Shown piece after piece: positions 1-5,193 of a stretch of 6,138 bases of DNA. The translations under genes and the position numbers were made by a program. Source of the DNA: an uncultured Bacillota bacterium. Lineage in GTDB: Bacteria; Bacillota; UBA994; UBA5500. The stretch spans positions 1 to 6,138 of the forward strand of contig CALNBW010000008.1 of NCBI GenBank assembly GCA_937874815.1, read 5' to 3'. How positions within the stretch are numbered: the first letter of the stretch is position 1; the number at the start of each line of letters is the position of its first letter. The notes beneath the pieces are model-generated. The model was not told where the DNA came from, ran no database searches, and saw nothing but the letters and a program-made list of their open reading frames with translations.

Positions 1-432
1 GCTTTCCCTGTCTGCAAGATGCTACTCGATAAGGGAGCCGGCGTTGCCAATGTAGTTATCGTGCTCAGCGCGTGGGCTGTTGTCAAGATTCCTATGCTAG
101 CCAACGAAGCCAAATTCCTAGGCCCAGATTTCATGGCCATGCGTTGGGTGTTAACCACCATCTCCATCTTTATCATGGCCTATATCATGGCCAAGCAAGT
201 CAAAAAAGAAGACATGCCCGCGCCAACTGATTTGGCACCAGCCCATAACCCGATTAGCATTGATCAGGAATACTGCATTGGCTGTGGCGTCTGCGCCAAA
301 TTTAGCCCCATGATTTTTGCCATGGAAGATGATAAGGCTAAAGTAATCTTAGCTAACCCAAATCCTAAGCAGAAACAGAAAGCCGCCGAGACGGCCGAGC
401 GCTGCCCCGCGAAGATTATCAGGATAGAGTAG
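1..432 (+). CDS. Permease (ArsP/DUF318-like) C-terminus fused to a 4Fe-4S ferredoxin domain, 5'-truncated
   Basis: The frame is open from base 1, so the gene begins upstream; 143 residues and a TAG stop are visible. The first ~65 residues contain two hydrophobic segments (about 15-30 and 50-65) preceded by a 'FPVCKMLLDKGAG' stretch resembling the second half of ArsP/DUF318 permeases, a family tied to export of small, often arsenic-containing, compounds. A charged linker (KQVKKED, then Pro/Ala-rich) leads to a ferredoxin-like domain with C-x2-C-x2-C at fragment residues 92, 95 and 98 and a final Cys-Pro at 135-136. That is the four-cysteine pattern of one [4Fe-4S] cluster, probably cytoplasmic. 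The fusion suggests redox-linked transport or redox sensing, which is inference; the substrate cannot be read from the sequence. An ATG at 19 is internal to the permease and is not the start. The family call is moderately sure and the ferredoxin domain very sure. Confidence 0.75.
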   Translation, partial: AFPVCKMLLDKGAGVANVVIVLSAWAVVKIPMLANEAKFLGPDFMAMRWVLTTISIFIMAYIMAKQVKKEDMPAPTDLAPAHNPISIDQEYCIGCGVCAKFSPMIFAMEDDKAKVILANPNPKQKQKAAETAERCPAKIIRIE

Positions 433-861
433 CCTTTTGAGACGCAGGGGCACTCAGGGCGCTGACAAAGGTCGTGGACCTGCTCGCGAGCGTGTGGCCC
501 AGTGGAAGTGGAGGTAGGTGCTTCCGCTGAGGGCGCATGTCATACACAGAGCGCGTTGAAGCCATAAATCAAGGAGCGAAGGAGCTAAGGAAATTGGAGC
601 GACAATAGGCCGAGCTGGCAAGTACCGATTTCCTTGGAAGATTGATGTATTGTTTTATCAGTAGCATATAGCTCAATGATTACTTGCGAGTGCCGTCGCT
701 CCCTAGTGCATTGCGCCAGCAATGCGCCTCCCTAATTAGTGCGGCAGACATTTCGCAGAAATAGCGAGAGCACATCAGCGATCTGAGCTCATTCCAACAG
801 TATCTGGCTACAGCGCTCTAGTATGACTGCGACCTCCCCCATCCCCTGACCTTACAGCCGC
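433..861. other. Gene-poor spacer with small hairpins, no convincing gene
   Basis: No long uninterrupted coding frame with a ribosome binding site is visible on either strand. Small inverted repeats are present: AGGTC/GACCT at 469-481, the 10-base palindrome GCTCGCGAGC at 482-491, an 8-bp stem with one wobble at 501-508/521-528, and GCATTGC/GCAATGC at 708-725. None is followed by a T-run, so no intrinsic terminator for the upstream permease gene is obvious. An AGGGCGC word recurs at about 456-462 and 530-536. The stretch could be a decayed gene or plain intergenic DNA. Confidence 0.6.
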
Positions 862-902
862 CCAGGTATAGCAAGCCATATTTTGGCTAGACTCATACCT
901 GG
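862..902. repeat. Inverted repeat spanning the spoIIQ promoter
   Basis: CCAGGTAT (862-869) is repeated exactly in inverse as ATACCTGG (895-902). Nested inside is AGCCA (874-878) / TGGCT (884-888) with a five-base centre. The left arm overlaps the -35 element, the inner right arm overlaps the -10 element, and the outer right arm covers the predicted transcription start and the first two G of the Shine-Dalgarno site. It could be an operator for a dimeric regulator, or a hairpin if transcription enters from upstream. Confidence 0.6.
866..894 (+). promoter_or_regulatory. Candidate sigma-F promoter of spoIIQ
   Basis: GTATA at 866-870 matches the sigma-F -35 consensus GYATA. After 14 bases, GGCTAGACT at 885-893 matches the -10 pattern GGnnAnAnT at every fixed position. 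Spacing is within about a base of the usual value. B. subtilis spoIIQ is transcribed by sigma-F in the forespore, so the promoter type fits the gene. The predicted start near 900 leaves a leader of only about 14 bases that retains the full Shine-Dalgarno site. Confidence 0.65.
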
Positions 903-908
903 AGGTGA
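901..908 (+). promoter_or_regulatory. Ribosome binding site of spoIIQ (fixes the ATG start)
   Basis: GGAGGTGA at 901-908 is followed five bases later by ATG at 914. An in-frame GTG at 905 lies inside this site, so it cannot be the start; the ATG is used instead. Confidence 0.85.
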
Positions 909-913
909 AACAA

Positions 914-1759
914 ATGCTTAAAGCTAGATATCATAAGTTACGCTTACAGTTTTCGCTTTGGCGTTGCCGTGTATGGAATAGTTGCAGCAAATGGTGGGAA
1001 ACAAAAGCTAGTTCTATTCACCTTACTAAGCGGGGGTTGTTGGGGACTTACCTGCTATTGATGCTACTAATAGGCACCATTCTGATGTCCCGTTTTCAGG
1101 CTAAGTTGGGTGAGGGTATAGACGCTGGAGATAAATCCTCAGTGGTTGGGCAGCAAGGTTCAGTTCTCGCCCCAGAAGACATCTGGGATGAACCCCCTGT
1201 GCCTTCCCATCCCGAGCCACCAGATCCTGTTGGCCCAGAGCCACAACAGCTTAGTCAAGCCGAAGCTGAAGCTCCACCCGGAACTTTGGTTAACAGCGAG
1301 CCAGAGCAGGAACAGCCCGCAGAGCCGGTGCTGGCAAGATCTGCGCGGCTGGAAGAACTCCTTCTGCCCTTGGTAGGGGATGCCCCTGTCCTAAAGGAGT
1401 TTTCCCTTAGCGCTAAGTCGGCGACTCTAGGCGACTGGCGACCCCACCTTGCGGTCGATTTTGCAGCTCCAGCTGGAGCTACCGTGCAAGCGGCGGCCGC
1501 TGGCACAGTAAGCAAACTTATAGTCAAAGACGCTTACTGGGGAACAATCATCATCATTGACCATGGCGGTGGTTGGTCGACTAGTTACAGCAATATCGCT
1601 AACCCCACTGTCAAGGTGGGGGAAAGGGTGGCCGCGGGTCACCCAATCGGCCAGATAACCGAAAACCCGCCCCTGGAGTTGCTCGACCCATTACATCTGC
1701 ATTTCATTCTTTTGCAAGATGAGCAACCGCTGGACCCCTGTAGTTTATGGCATAAATAG
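914..1759 (+). CDS. spoIIQ: SpoIIQ-type M23/LytM peptidase-domain protein, stage II sporulation
   Basis: 281 residues from ATG. SpoIIQ sits in the forespore membrane and meets mother-cell SpoIIIAH across the intermembrane space, supporting engulfment and the feeding channel. Visible here: a 41-residue cytoplasmic head rich in Arg, Lys and Trp, one membrane segment (about 42-58), a Pro/Glu-rich linker (about 87-138), then an M23 domain (about 160-276). The domain keeps H178-x3-D182 and the H261-L-H263 motif, the zinc-ligand set that B. subtilis SpoIIQ has partly lost and clostridial SpoIIQ commonly retains. The 'YAHL' position of active LytM enzymes reads Y225-S-N-I, so one catalytic-site histidine is replaced. 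A zinc-binding protein with weak or no hydrolase activity is therefore plausible. Identity rests on the architecture, the adjacent spoIIID and the sigma-F-like promoter. A generic M23 protein is the alternative. A strong terminator follows, so it is probably monocistronic. Confidence 0.88.
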   Translation: MLKARYHKLRLQFSLWRCRVWNSCSKWWETKASSIHLTKRGLLGTYLLLMLLIGTILMSRFQAKLGEGIDAGDKSSVVGQQGSVLAPEDIWDEPPVPSHPEPPDPVGPEPQQLSQAEAEAPPGTLVNSEPEQEQPAEPVLARSARLEELLLPLVGDAPVLKEFSLSAKSATLGDWRPHLAVDFAAPAGATVQAAAAGTVSKLIVKDAYWGTIIIIDHGGGWSTSYSNIANPTVKVGERVAAGHPIGQITENPPLELLDPLHLHFILLQDEQPLDPCSLWHK

Positions 1760-1780
1760 AAACAGGGTTAGGACACACCT

Positions 1781-1828
1781 AGCTGGTCCCTTAAGCGTAA
1801 CGCTCGCGGGGCCAGCTTTCTGGTTTTT
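1781..1828 (+). terminator. Rho-independent terminator of spoIIQ
   Basis: AGCTGGTCCC (1781-1790) pairs with GGGGCCAGCT (1808-1817) as a 10-bp stem with one G-T wobble. A small inner stem AGCG/CGCT lies at 1794-1804. TTTCTGGTTTTT follows. Its position 21 bases after the spoIIQ stop and before the spoIIID promoter separates the forespore and mother-cell genes. Confidence 0.85.
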
Positions 1829-1829
1829 C

Positions 1830-1860
1830 GGCATATCCCCTTACCTAGCTCATATATATT
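1830..1860 (+). promoter_or_regulatory. Candidate sigma-E promoter of spoIIID
   Basis: GGCATATCC at 1830-1838 resembles the sigma-E -35 element (core CATAT). CATATATATT at 1851-1860 resembles the -10 element (CATAnAnT-like), 14 bases after the CATAT core. B. subtilis spoIIID depends on sigma-E in the mother cell. The -10 match is imperfect and the region is AT-rich, so this is a moderate call. Confidence 0.5.
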
Positions 1861-1897
1861 TACTGGAGTTAGTAGCTACGGGGGGGAGGCGGCCAGT

Positions 1898-2143
1898 GTG
1901 AATGACCATATTTATCAGCGAGTGCTTGACATCGCTCGCCATATAGCTAGCACCAAGGCCACCGTGCGTGCGGCAGCAGAAAAATTTGGCGTCAGTAAAA
2001 GCACCGTTCACAAGGATGTTACTGAACGCCTGGAGGCTGTGCATGCCGGCCTCTACGCCGAAGTACAGGAAGTTCTACAATACAACAAAGATGTTAGACA
2101 CCTGCGCGGAGGCGATGCCACACGGCGTAAGTACAAAGGATAA
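1898..2143 (+). CDS. spoIIID: SpoIIID, mother-cell sporulation transcriptional regulator
   Basis: 81 residues, the normal length for SpoIIID. In sporulating Firmicutes this small DNA-binding protein acts in the mother cell, repressing or activating many sigma-E genes and promoting the switch to sigma-K. A helix-turn-helix covers about residues 23-43, including the near-invariant 'FGVSKSTVHKD' segment, followed by 'TERL'. The C-terminal 'VRHLRGGDATRRKYK' is the conserved basic tail that also contacts DNA. The start is GTG at 1898, which gives the expected MxDxI N-terminus and lies eight bases after a GGGAGG site (1884-1889). It is preceded by a sigma-E-like promoter and followed by a terminator hairpin before mbl, so it is probably expressed largely on its own. 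I see no missing residues; identification is essentially certain. Confidence 0.97.
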   Translation: MNDHIYQRVLDIARHIASTKATVRAAAEKFGVSKSTVHKDVTERLEAVHAGLYAEVQEVLQYNKDVRHLRGGDATRRKYKG

Positions 2144-2173
2144 TATTTTCGTTCAAATAAGACAGGAGATGCC

Positions 2174-2212
2174 AAAGCCTATGTCGAATAATAATACCGC
2201 TAGGGCTTTTTT
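2174..2212 (+). terminator. Weak hairpin with T-run after spoIIID
   Basis: AAGCCTA (2175-2181) can pair with TAGGGCTT (2201-2208) if one G bulges, across a 19-base loop, and six T follow from 2207. The loop is long and the stem short, so this is a weak candidate. The hairpin at 2300-2326 is better. Confidence 0.25.
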
Positions 2213-2299
2213 GTCAGCAGCCATAGCGTATTGTGACCAACACACTACGATTATGGGGCACTAGATGCTTTGGGTGGTCCTTAAAATACGCAGCAGGTA

Positions 2300-2330
2300 A
2301 GAAGGCAGCTGCCACAACTGCCTTCTCTTT
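2300..2330 (+). terminator. Probable terminator between spoIIID and mbl
   Basis: AGAAGGCAG (2300-2308) and CTGCCTTCT (2318-2326) form a perfect 9-bp stem with a nine-base loop, followed by CTTT. The T-run is short, so termination may be partial. An outer pair GGTCC (2276-2280) / GGACC (2331-2335) could enclose the hairpin and modulate it. Confidence 0.55.
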
Positions 2331-2340
2331 GGACCGGTTA

Positions 2341-2350
2341 GTGGACAAGC
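2341..2350 (+). promoter_or_regulatory. SpoIIID-box-like sequence upstream of mbl
   Basis: GTGGACAAGC matches nine of ten positions of the SpoIIID consensus WWRRACARNY and contains the core GGACAAG. It lies between the spoIIID terminator and the mbl ribosome binding site, where a repressor would block entry into mbl. The same 7-base core also occurs inside genes at 3199, 3247 and 3780, so chance is a real possibility. Confidence 0.25.
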
Positions 2351-2371
2351 ATTGGTAGGTGGGGTGGATAA

Positions 2372-3397
2372 ATGTTTAAAGGTTATGATATCGGGGTTGA
2401 CCTAGGCACAGCTACAGTTTTGGTCTATGTTAAAGGGAAAGGCGTCGTTCTCAACGAGCCCGCGGTGGTTGCTATGGACACAAATACCGACAAGGTGCTC
2501 GCCATTGGCGAAGAGGCGCGGCGCATGATCGGGCGCACGCCTGGTAATATCGTGGCCACTCGTCCCTTGCGGGAAGGTGTGATAGCCGATTTTGACGTTA
2601 CTCAGAAAATGCTCGAGTATTTTATCACTCGCGCCCTGGGCAAACGCATCTTGGCCAAACCCCGCATCATGGTTTGTGTACCCTCGGGGGTTACAGCTGT
2701 TGAATGGCGTGCTGTGCGCGATGCCGCAGAGCGGGCCGGTGGCGGGTATGTGACAGTTATTGAAGAGCCAGTAGCCGCTGCCCTAGGGGCTGGCATAGAC
2801 ATTTCTAAACCCGAGGGCACCCTAGTGATTGATATCGGCGGCGGCACTACCGATGTTGCTATTCTATCCATGGGGGGCATAGTGCTGGCCGACAGTGTGC
2901 GTGTTGGTGGCGATCGTTTCGACGAATCCCTGATCCGCTACATGAAACGCCAGTATAACCTGCTAATTGGGGAACGAACGGCCGAGGAAATGAAGTTGCG
3001 TATCGGCACTGCTTATCCTGGTGCGCGCAATGAAACTATGGATGTGCGCGGCCGTGATTTGCTAACAGGTTTGCCTAAAACTATTGCAGTGAGCTCAATG
3101 GAAACACTAGAGGCCTTTTCCGAGCCGCTAAACGCAATCGTAGTGCTTTTGCGTAGTGTCTTGGAGCATTGCCCGCCCGAACTCGCTGCAGATATTATGG
3201 ACAAGGGGATTATTCTCACTGGTGGCGGTTCGCTTGTTTGTGGGCTGGACAAGCTACTGGCGGAGGTTACCCATGTTCCGGCCGTAATGGCTGATGACCC
3301 TATCTCGTGCGTGGCTCGTGGCACCGGCCGCGCCTTAGAGGTTCTAGACCAATTAAAAGGAATGACACTATTTGAAGAGCCGAGAAGAAGGGCCTAG
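2372..3397 (+). CDS. mbl: Mbl/MreB actin-like rod-shape protein
   Basis: 341 residues from ATG, preceded by a G-rich Shine-Dalgarno stretch at 2357-2367. MreB-family proteins bind ATP, polymerise on the inner face of the membrane and guide lateral wall synthesis through the elongasome. Seen here: the phosphate-1 loop D10-LGTAT, the conserved 'GEEARRMIGRTPGNI' (46-60), E131-E132-P with the catalytic Glu position, the phosphate-2 loop D154-IGGGTTD-161, 'LIGERTAE' (198-205), 'GRDLLTGLP' (227-235) and the adenosine motif 'LTGGGSLVCGL' (282-292). The start 'MFKGYDIGVDLGTATVLVYV' and the position between spoIIID and flgF match the B. subtilis mbl locus, so Mbl is preferred. In a genome with few paralogues the same gene may be annotated mreB. 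No key residue is missing. A 43-base gap to flgF suggests cotranscription with the rod genes. Confidence 0.93.
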   Translation: MFKGYDIGVDLGTATVLVYVKGKGVVLNEPAVVAMDTNTDKVLAIGEEARRMIGRTPGNIVATRPLREGVIADFDVTQKMLEYFITRALGKRILAKPRIMVCVPSGVTAVEWRAVRDAAERAGGGYVTVIEEPVAAALGAGIDISKPEGTLVIDIGGGTTDVAILSMGGIVLADSVRVGGDRFDESLIRYMKRQYNLLIGERTAEEMKLRIGTAYPGARNETMDVRGRDLLTGLPKTIAVSSMETLEAFSEPLNAIVVLLRSVLEHCPPELAADIMDKGIILTGGGSLVCGLDKLLAEVTHVPAVMADDPISCVARGTGRALEVLDQLKGMTLFEEPRRRA

Positions 3398-3440
3398 CCT
3401 GCGCTAACAGCAGGTGGGCCTGGGAAGGAGGTGAAGCTAA

Positions 3441-4226
3441 ATGATTCGTGGACTTTATACGGCCGCAACGGGGCTAGACGCCGGTATGCGGCGTATGGAT
3501 ACTATCAGTAACAACCTAGCCAATGTTGGTACGGCCGGCTTCAAACGGGAGCAGATCCTGTTTCAGAGCCTGCTCGATCGAGAGATTTACCGCTTTAGTG
3601 ACCAGCCGCCCGCATATTTGGGTTTGCTGGGCGCGGGAGTTAACTTCCGCATGGGGGTGCCCGATTGGAGCGCGGGTTTGCCATTAGCAACGAATAATCC
3701 TCTCGATATTGCTCTAATTGATGCCGCAACCGATGGGGCGGAACAACTAACCTTCCTGGCTGTGGAGACAATGCAAGGTGGACAAGCCTACACCCGTAAC
3801 GGCCAGATGTTAGTAGATGGCGAGGGTTATTTGCGTACCATGGCTGGTGCCTACGTCTTGGGGCATAATCCCATGGGAGCGCCACAGCGTCTGCGCATTG
3901 CTAATGCGGATGAATTGGCAATTGCCACTGATGGGACATTGTCCGATGCTAACGGTACGCAGTTAGGGCGTCTTTACCTAGTCAATCCCGGCGCAGATGC
4001 CCGTTTAAACCGTAGAGGAGATAGTCTGTGGACGATAGACGGGGCGGTACAAGTAGCTGCCAACCCCAACGTGGTGCAGGGATATCTGGAGCAAGCTAAC
4101 GTACAGACTGTCAGGGAGATGGTTGAACTCATCGCTGCCATGCGTAATTACGAAACGAACGCGAAAATAATCCAGATTCAAGATGAGACGCTAAACAAGG
4201 CCGTAAATGAGGTCGGGCGGCTCTAG
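3441..4226 (+). CDS. flgF: Flagellar basal-body rod protein FlgF (FlhO)
   Basis: 261 residues from ATG, six bases after a near-perfect site AAGGAGGTGA (3425-3434). FlgF is an axial protein of the flagellar rod, secreted by the flagellar type III apparatus. The N-terminal rod signature spans about 5-36 ('LYTAATGLDAGMRRMDTISNNLANVGTAGFK' region). The C-terminal rod/hook domain spans about 213-261 ('GYLEQANVQ', 'MVELIAAMRNYETNAK'). Both ends form the heptad-rich helices that pack the rod core. Odd point: after 'PLDIAL' the usual short 'GDG' turn before 'FLAV' is replaced by a longer stretch (residues 94-104), about eight residues more than in the neighbouring FlgG. In B. subtilis the same position is occupied by flhO. 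The FlgF versus FlgG assignment follows gene order and the better FlgG match of the next gene; both belong to one family. Confidence 0.9.
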   Translation: MIRGLYTAATGLDAGMRRMDTISNNLANVGTAGFKREQILFQSLLDREIYRFSDQPPAYLGLLGAGVNFRMGVPDWSAGLPLATNNPLDIALIDAATDGAEQLTFLAVETMQGGQAYTRNGQMLVDGEGYLRTMAGAYVLGHNPMGAPQRLRIANADELAIATDGTLSDANGTQLGRLYLVNPGADARLNRRGDSLWTIDGAVQVAANPNVVQGYLEQANVQTVREMVELIAAMRNYETNAKIIQIQDETLNKAVNEVGRL

Positions 4227-4228
4227 TT

Positions 4229-4333
4229 TGCGTTCTTAAGGTGAAAAGGGCTGGACTGCTGTGCAGAGGCCCGAACGCACTGCCAATTGATAGCGGCAGT
4301 GCCAAACAATTACCCGCAACGCCCAGGCGTTGC
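4229..4333 (+). promoter_or_regulatory. Three consecutive hairpins in the flgF-flgG spacer
   Basis: Stem 1: TGCGTTC (4229-4235) / GAACGCA (4273-4279), enclosing GGGC (4248-4251) / GCCC (4269-4272) and CTGC/GCAG (4256-4266). Stem 2: CACTGCC (4278-4284) / GGCAGTG (4295-4301). Stem 3: GCAACGCC (4316-4323) / GGCGTTGC (4326-4333), ending two bases before the flgG Shine-Dalgarno site. All outer stems are perfect. No T-run follows any of them, so they do not look like simple terminators. A leader RNA, a processing site or a stabilising structure is possible. Confidence 0.55.
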
Positions 4334-4334
4334 T

Positions 4335-4344
4335 AGAAGGAGGG
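4335..4344 (+). promoter_or_regulatory. Ribosome binding site of flgG (fixes the GTG start)
   Basis: AGAAGGAGGG at 4335-4344 lies eight bases before GTG at 4353. This start gives the family-typical N-terminus MIRSLYTASTGM. An upstream in-frame TTG at 4287 would add 22 atypical residues encoded by the hairpin region and is rejected. Confidence 0.85.
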
Positions 4345-4352
4345 CTTTTAGC

Positions 4353-5123
4353 GTGATACGTTCGCTTTATACAGCGAGCACCGGTATGTTTGCTCAGCAA
4401 GTCAACATGGACAACATCGCTAACAACATTAGTAATGTAAACACCATAGGCTTCAAGAAAACTCGGGTAGCTTTCGAAGACCTACTGTATTCTAGGCTGC
4501 CAGCTCCCCGCACCGGTTCTAACGAAACCAGTTTGCAGCTAGGCAGCGGTGTGCGCGTGGCTGCCACGGTGCGCGACTTTTCCGACGGTGGCGTATTACA
4601 TACTGACCAACTGCTCGACGTAGCTCTAAGCGGCGACGGCTTCTTGGCAGTAACAGTAGATGGCCGTACTGCCTATACCCGCTCCGGCTCATTGCAGGTG
4701 TCTGGCGGTAGGTTGGTAACTACCGGTGGGCATCCAGTGCTCGATATCCACGGGCGTGAGATTCGTGTTGGCAATGAAATTAGCCATGCCGAGGTTGATG
4801 AGAATGGCAATGTTATCGGCACCTCGGGGAACTCCGATACCAAGACGACCTTAGGCCAGATCGGGGTGGCACGGGTGCCTAACCCGCATGCCATGCGCGC
4901 CATCGGGGGCAACTTATTTGTCAGTGATGAGCGGCTGGATATTGGGGTGCCGGGGCGCGACCAACGGGCGCGGCTTATGCCCGGCTTCCTAGAGATGGCT
5001 AACGTGCAAGTAGTAGAGGAAATGGTTAATCTGATTACAGCTCAGCGCGCCTACGAGGTGGGCTCCAAGGCCATTCAGGCCTCCGACGAAATGCTGCAAC
5101 AAGCGAACAATCTGCGCCGTTAA
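4353..5123 (+). CDS. flgG: Flagellar basal-body distal rod protein FlgG (FlhP)
   Basis: 256 residues from GTG at 4353, close to the usual ~260 of FlgG. FlgG builds the distal rod, the drive shaft between motor and hook, and is exported by the flagellar type III apparatus. The N-terminal rod signature is at about 5-36 with 'IANNISNVNTIGFKK' (22-36). The central 'LDVALSGDGFLAVTVDGRTAYTRSG' (from residue 88) is the standard turn of the family. The C-terminal domain occupies about 211-256 ('GFLEMANVQVVEEMVNLITAQRAYEVGSKAIQASDEML'). These are the most conserved FlgG motifs and all are intact. It follows flgF in the order of B. subtilis flhO-flhP. The 126-base spacer before it is strongly structured, while the 70-base spacer after it holds a short inverted repeat. 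It is probably part of one unit with flgF and flgJ. Confidence 0.94.
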   Translation: MIRSLYTASTGMFAQQVNMDNIANNISNVNTIGFKKTRVAFEDLLYSRLPAPRTGSNETSLQLGSGVRVAATVRDFSDGGVLHTDQLLDVALSGDGFLAVTVDGRTAYTRSGSLQVSGGRLVTTGGHPVLDIHGREIRVGNEISHAEVDENGNVIGTSGNSDTKTTLGQIGVARVPNPHAMRAIGGNLFVSDERLDIGVPGRDQRARLMPGFLEMANVQVVEEMVNLITAQRAYEVGSKAIQASDEMLQQANNLRR

Positions 5124-5146
5124 GGCGTAGAAAACAACATGCTATT

Positions 5147-5162
5147 CCTAGCAGGTGCTAGG
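5147..5162 (+). repeat. Short inverted repeat between flgG and the ECF-like gene
   Basis: CCTAGCA (5147-5153) and TGCTAGG (5156-5162) are perfect inverse copies separated by two bases, giving a tight 6-7 bp hairpin or an operator-like palindrome. No T-run follows, so termination is unlikely. It lies 31 bases before the start of the next gene. Confidence 0.5.
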
Positions 5163-5193
5163 CGGAGTAGCTTAGACAAAGGAAGTGTAGAAA

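Larger units (their letters stand above)
537..908 (+). pseudogene. Possible decayed gene: one frame interrupted only by TAG codons
   Basis: From the ATG at 537 the frame runs for 124 codons to a TGA at 906-908. It is interrupted by TAG at 606, 669, 762, 819 and 888 and by no TAA or internal TGA. The first 23 codons would encode a charged helix (MSYTERVEAINQGAKELRKL). Five stops in this length is about what random DNA gives, so the count itself does not argue for a gene. Only the restriction to TAG, each one C-to-T change from a glutamine CAG, is mildly suggestive. No good ribosome binding site precedes the ATG. I do not recognise the product. Confidence 0.15.

Noticed and set aside
433..908. 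Whole-genome recoding of TAG
   Set aside because: TAG is the natural stop of permease-ferredoxin, spoIIQ, mbl, flgF and flgJ in this window, at the expected protein ends.
905..913. GTG at 905 as the spoIIQ start
   Set aside because: The codon is part of the Shine-Dalgarno sequence itself; ATG at 914 is correctly spaced.
1255..1642. Reverse-strand open frames inside spoIIQ, mbl, flgF and flgG
   Set aside because: They overlap strongly supported genes, have no ribosome binding sites and give low-complexity Ser/Arg/Pro-rich translations typical of shadow frames.
2169..2264. Small open frame after spoIIID (ATG at 2169 or 2181)
   Set aside because: AGGAG at 2164 abuts the first ATG and is 12 bases from the second, the translation is unrecognised, and the stretch carries a hairpin with T-run. 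Probably non-coding.
2271..2335. GGGTGG sequence as a T-box or other riboswitch before mbl
   Set aside because: The conserved T-box sequence is absent and the downstream gene is not an amino-acid or tRNA ligase gene.
3354..3386. Sigma-D-like promoter (TAAA ... GCCGAGAA) before flgF
   Set aside because: The spacing is 21 bases instead of about 15, the -10-like box codes for conserved-looking mbl residues, and it lacks the GATA core.
3398..3414. CCTGC/GCAGG hairpin between mbl and flgF as a terminator
   Set aside because: The stem is five base pairs and no T-run follows. The 43-base spacing and shared strand favour cotranscription.
4287..4352. N-terminal extension of FlgG from a TTG at 4287
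   Set aside because: The 22 extra residues do not resemble FlgG, have no ribosome binding site, and fall in the hairpin region. GTG at 4353 has a strong site and the family N-terminus.
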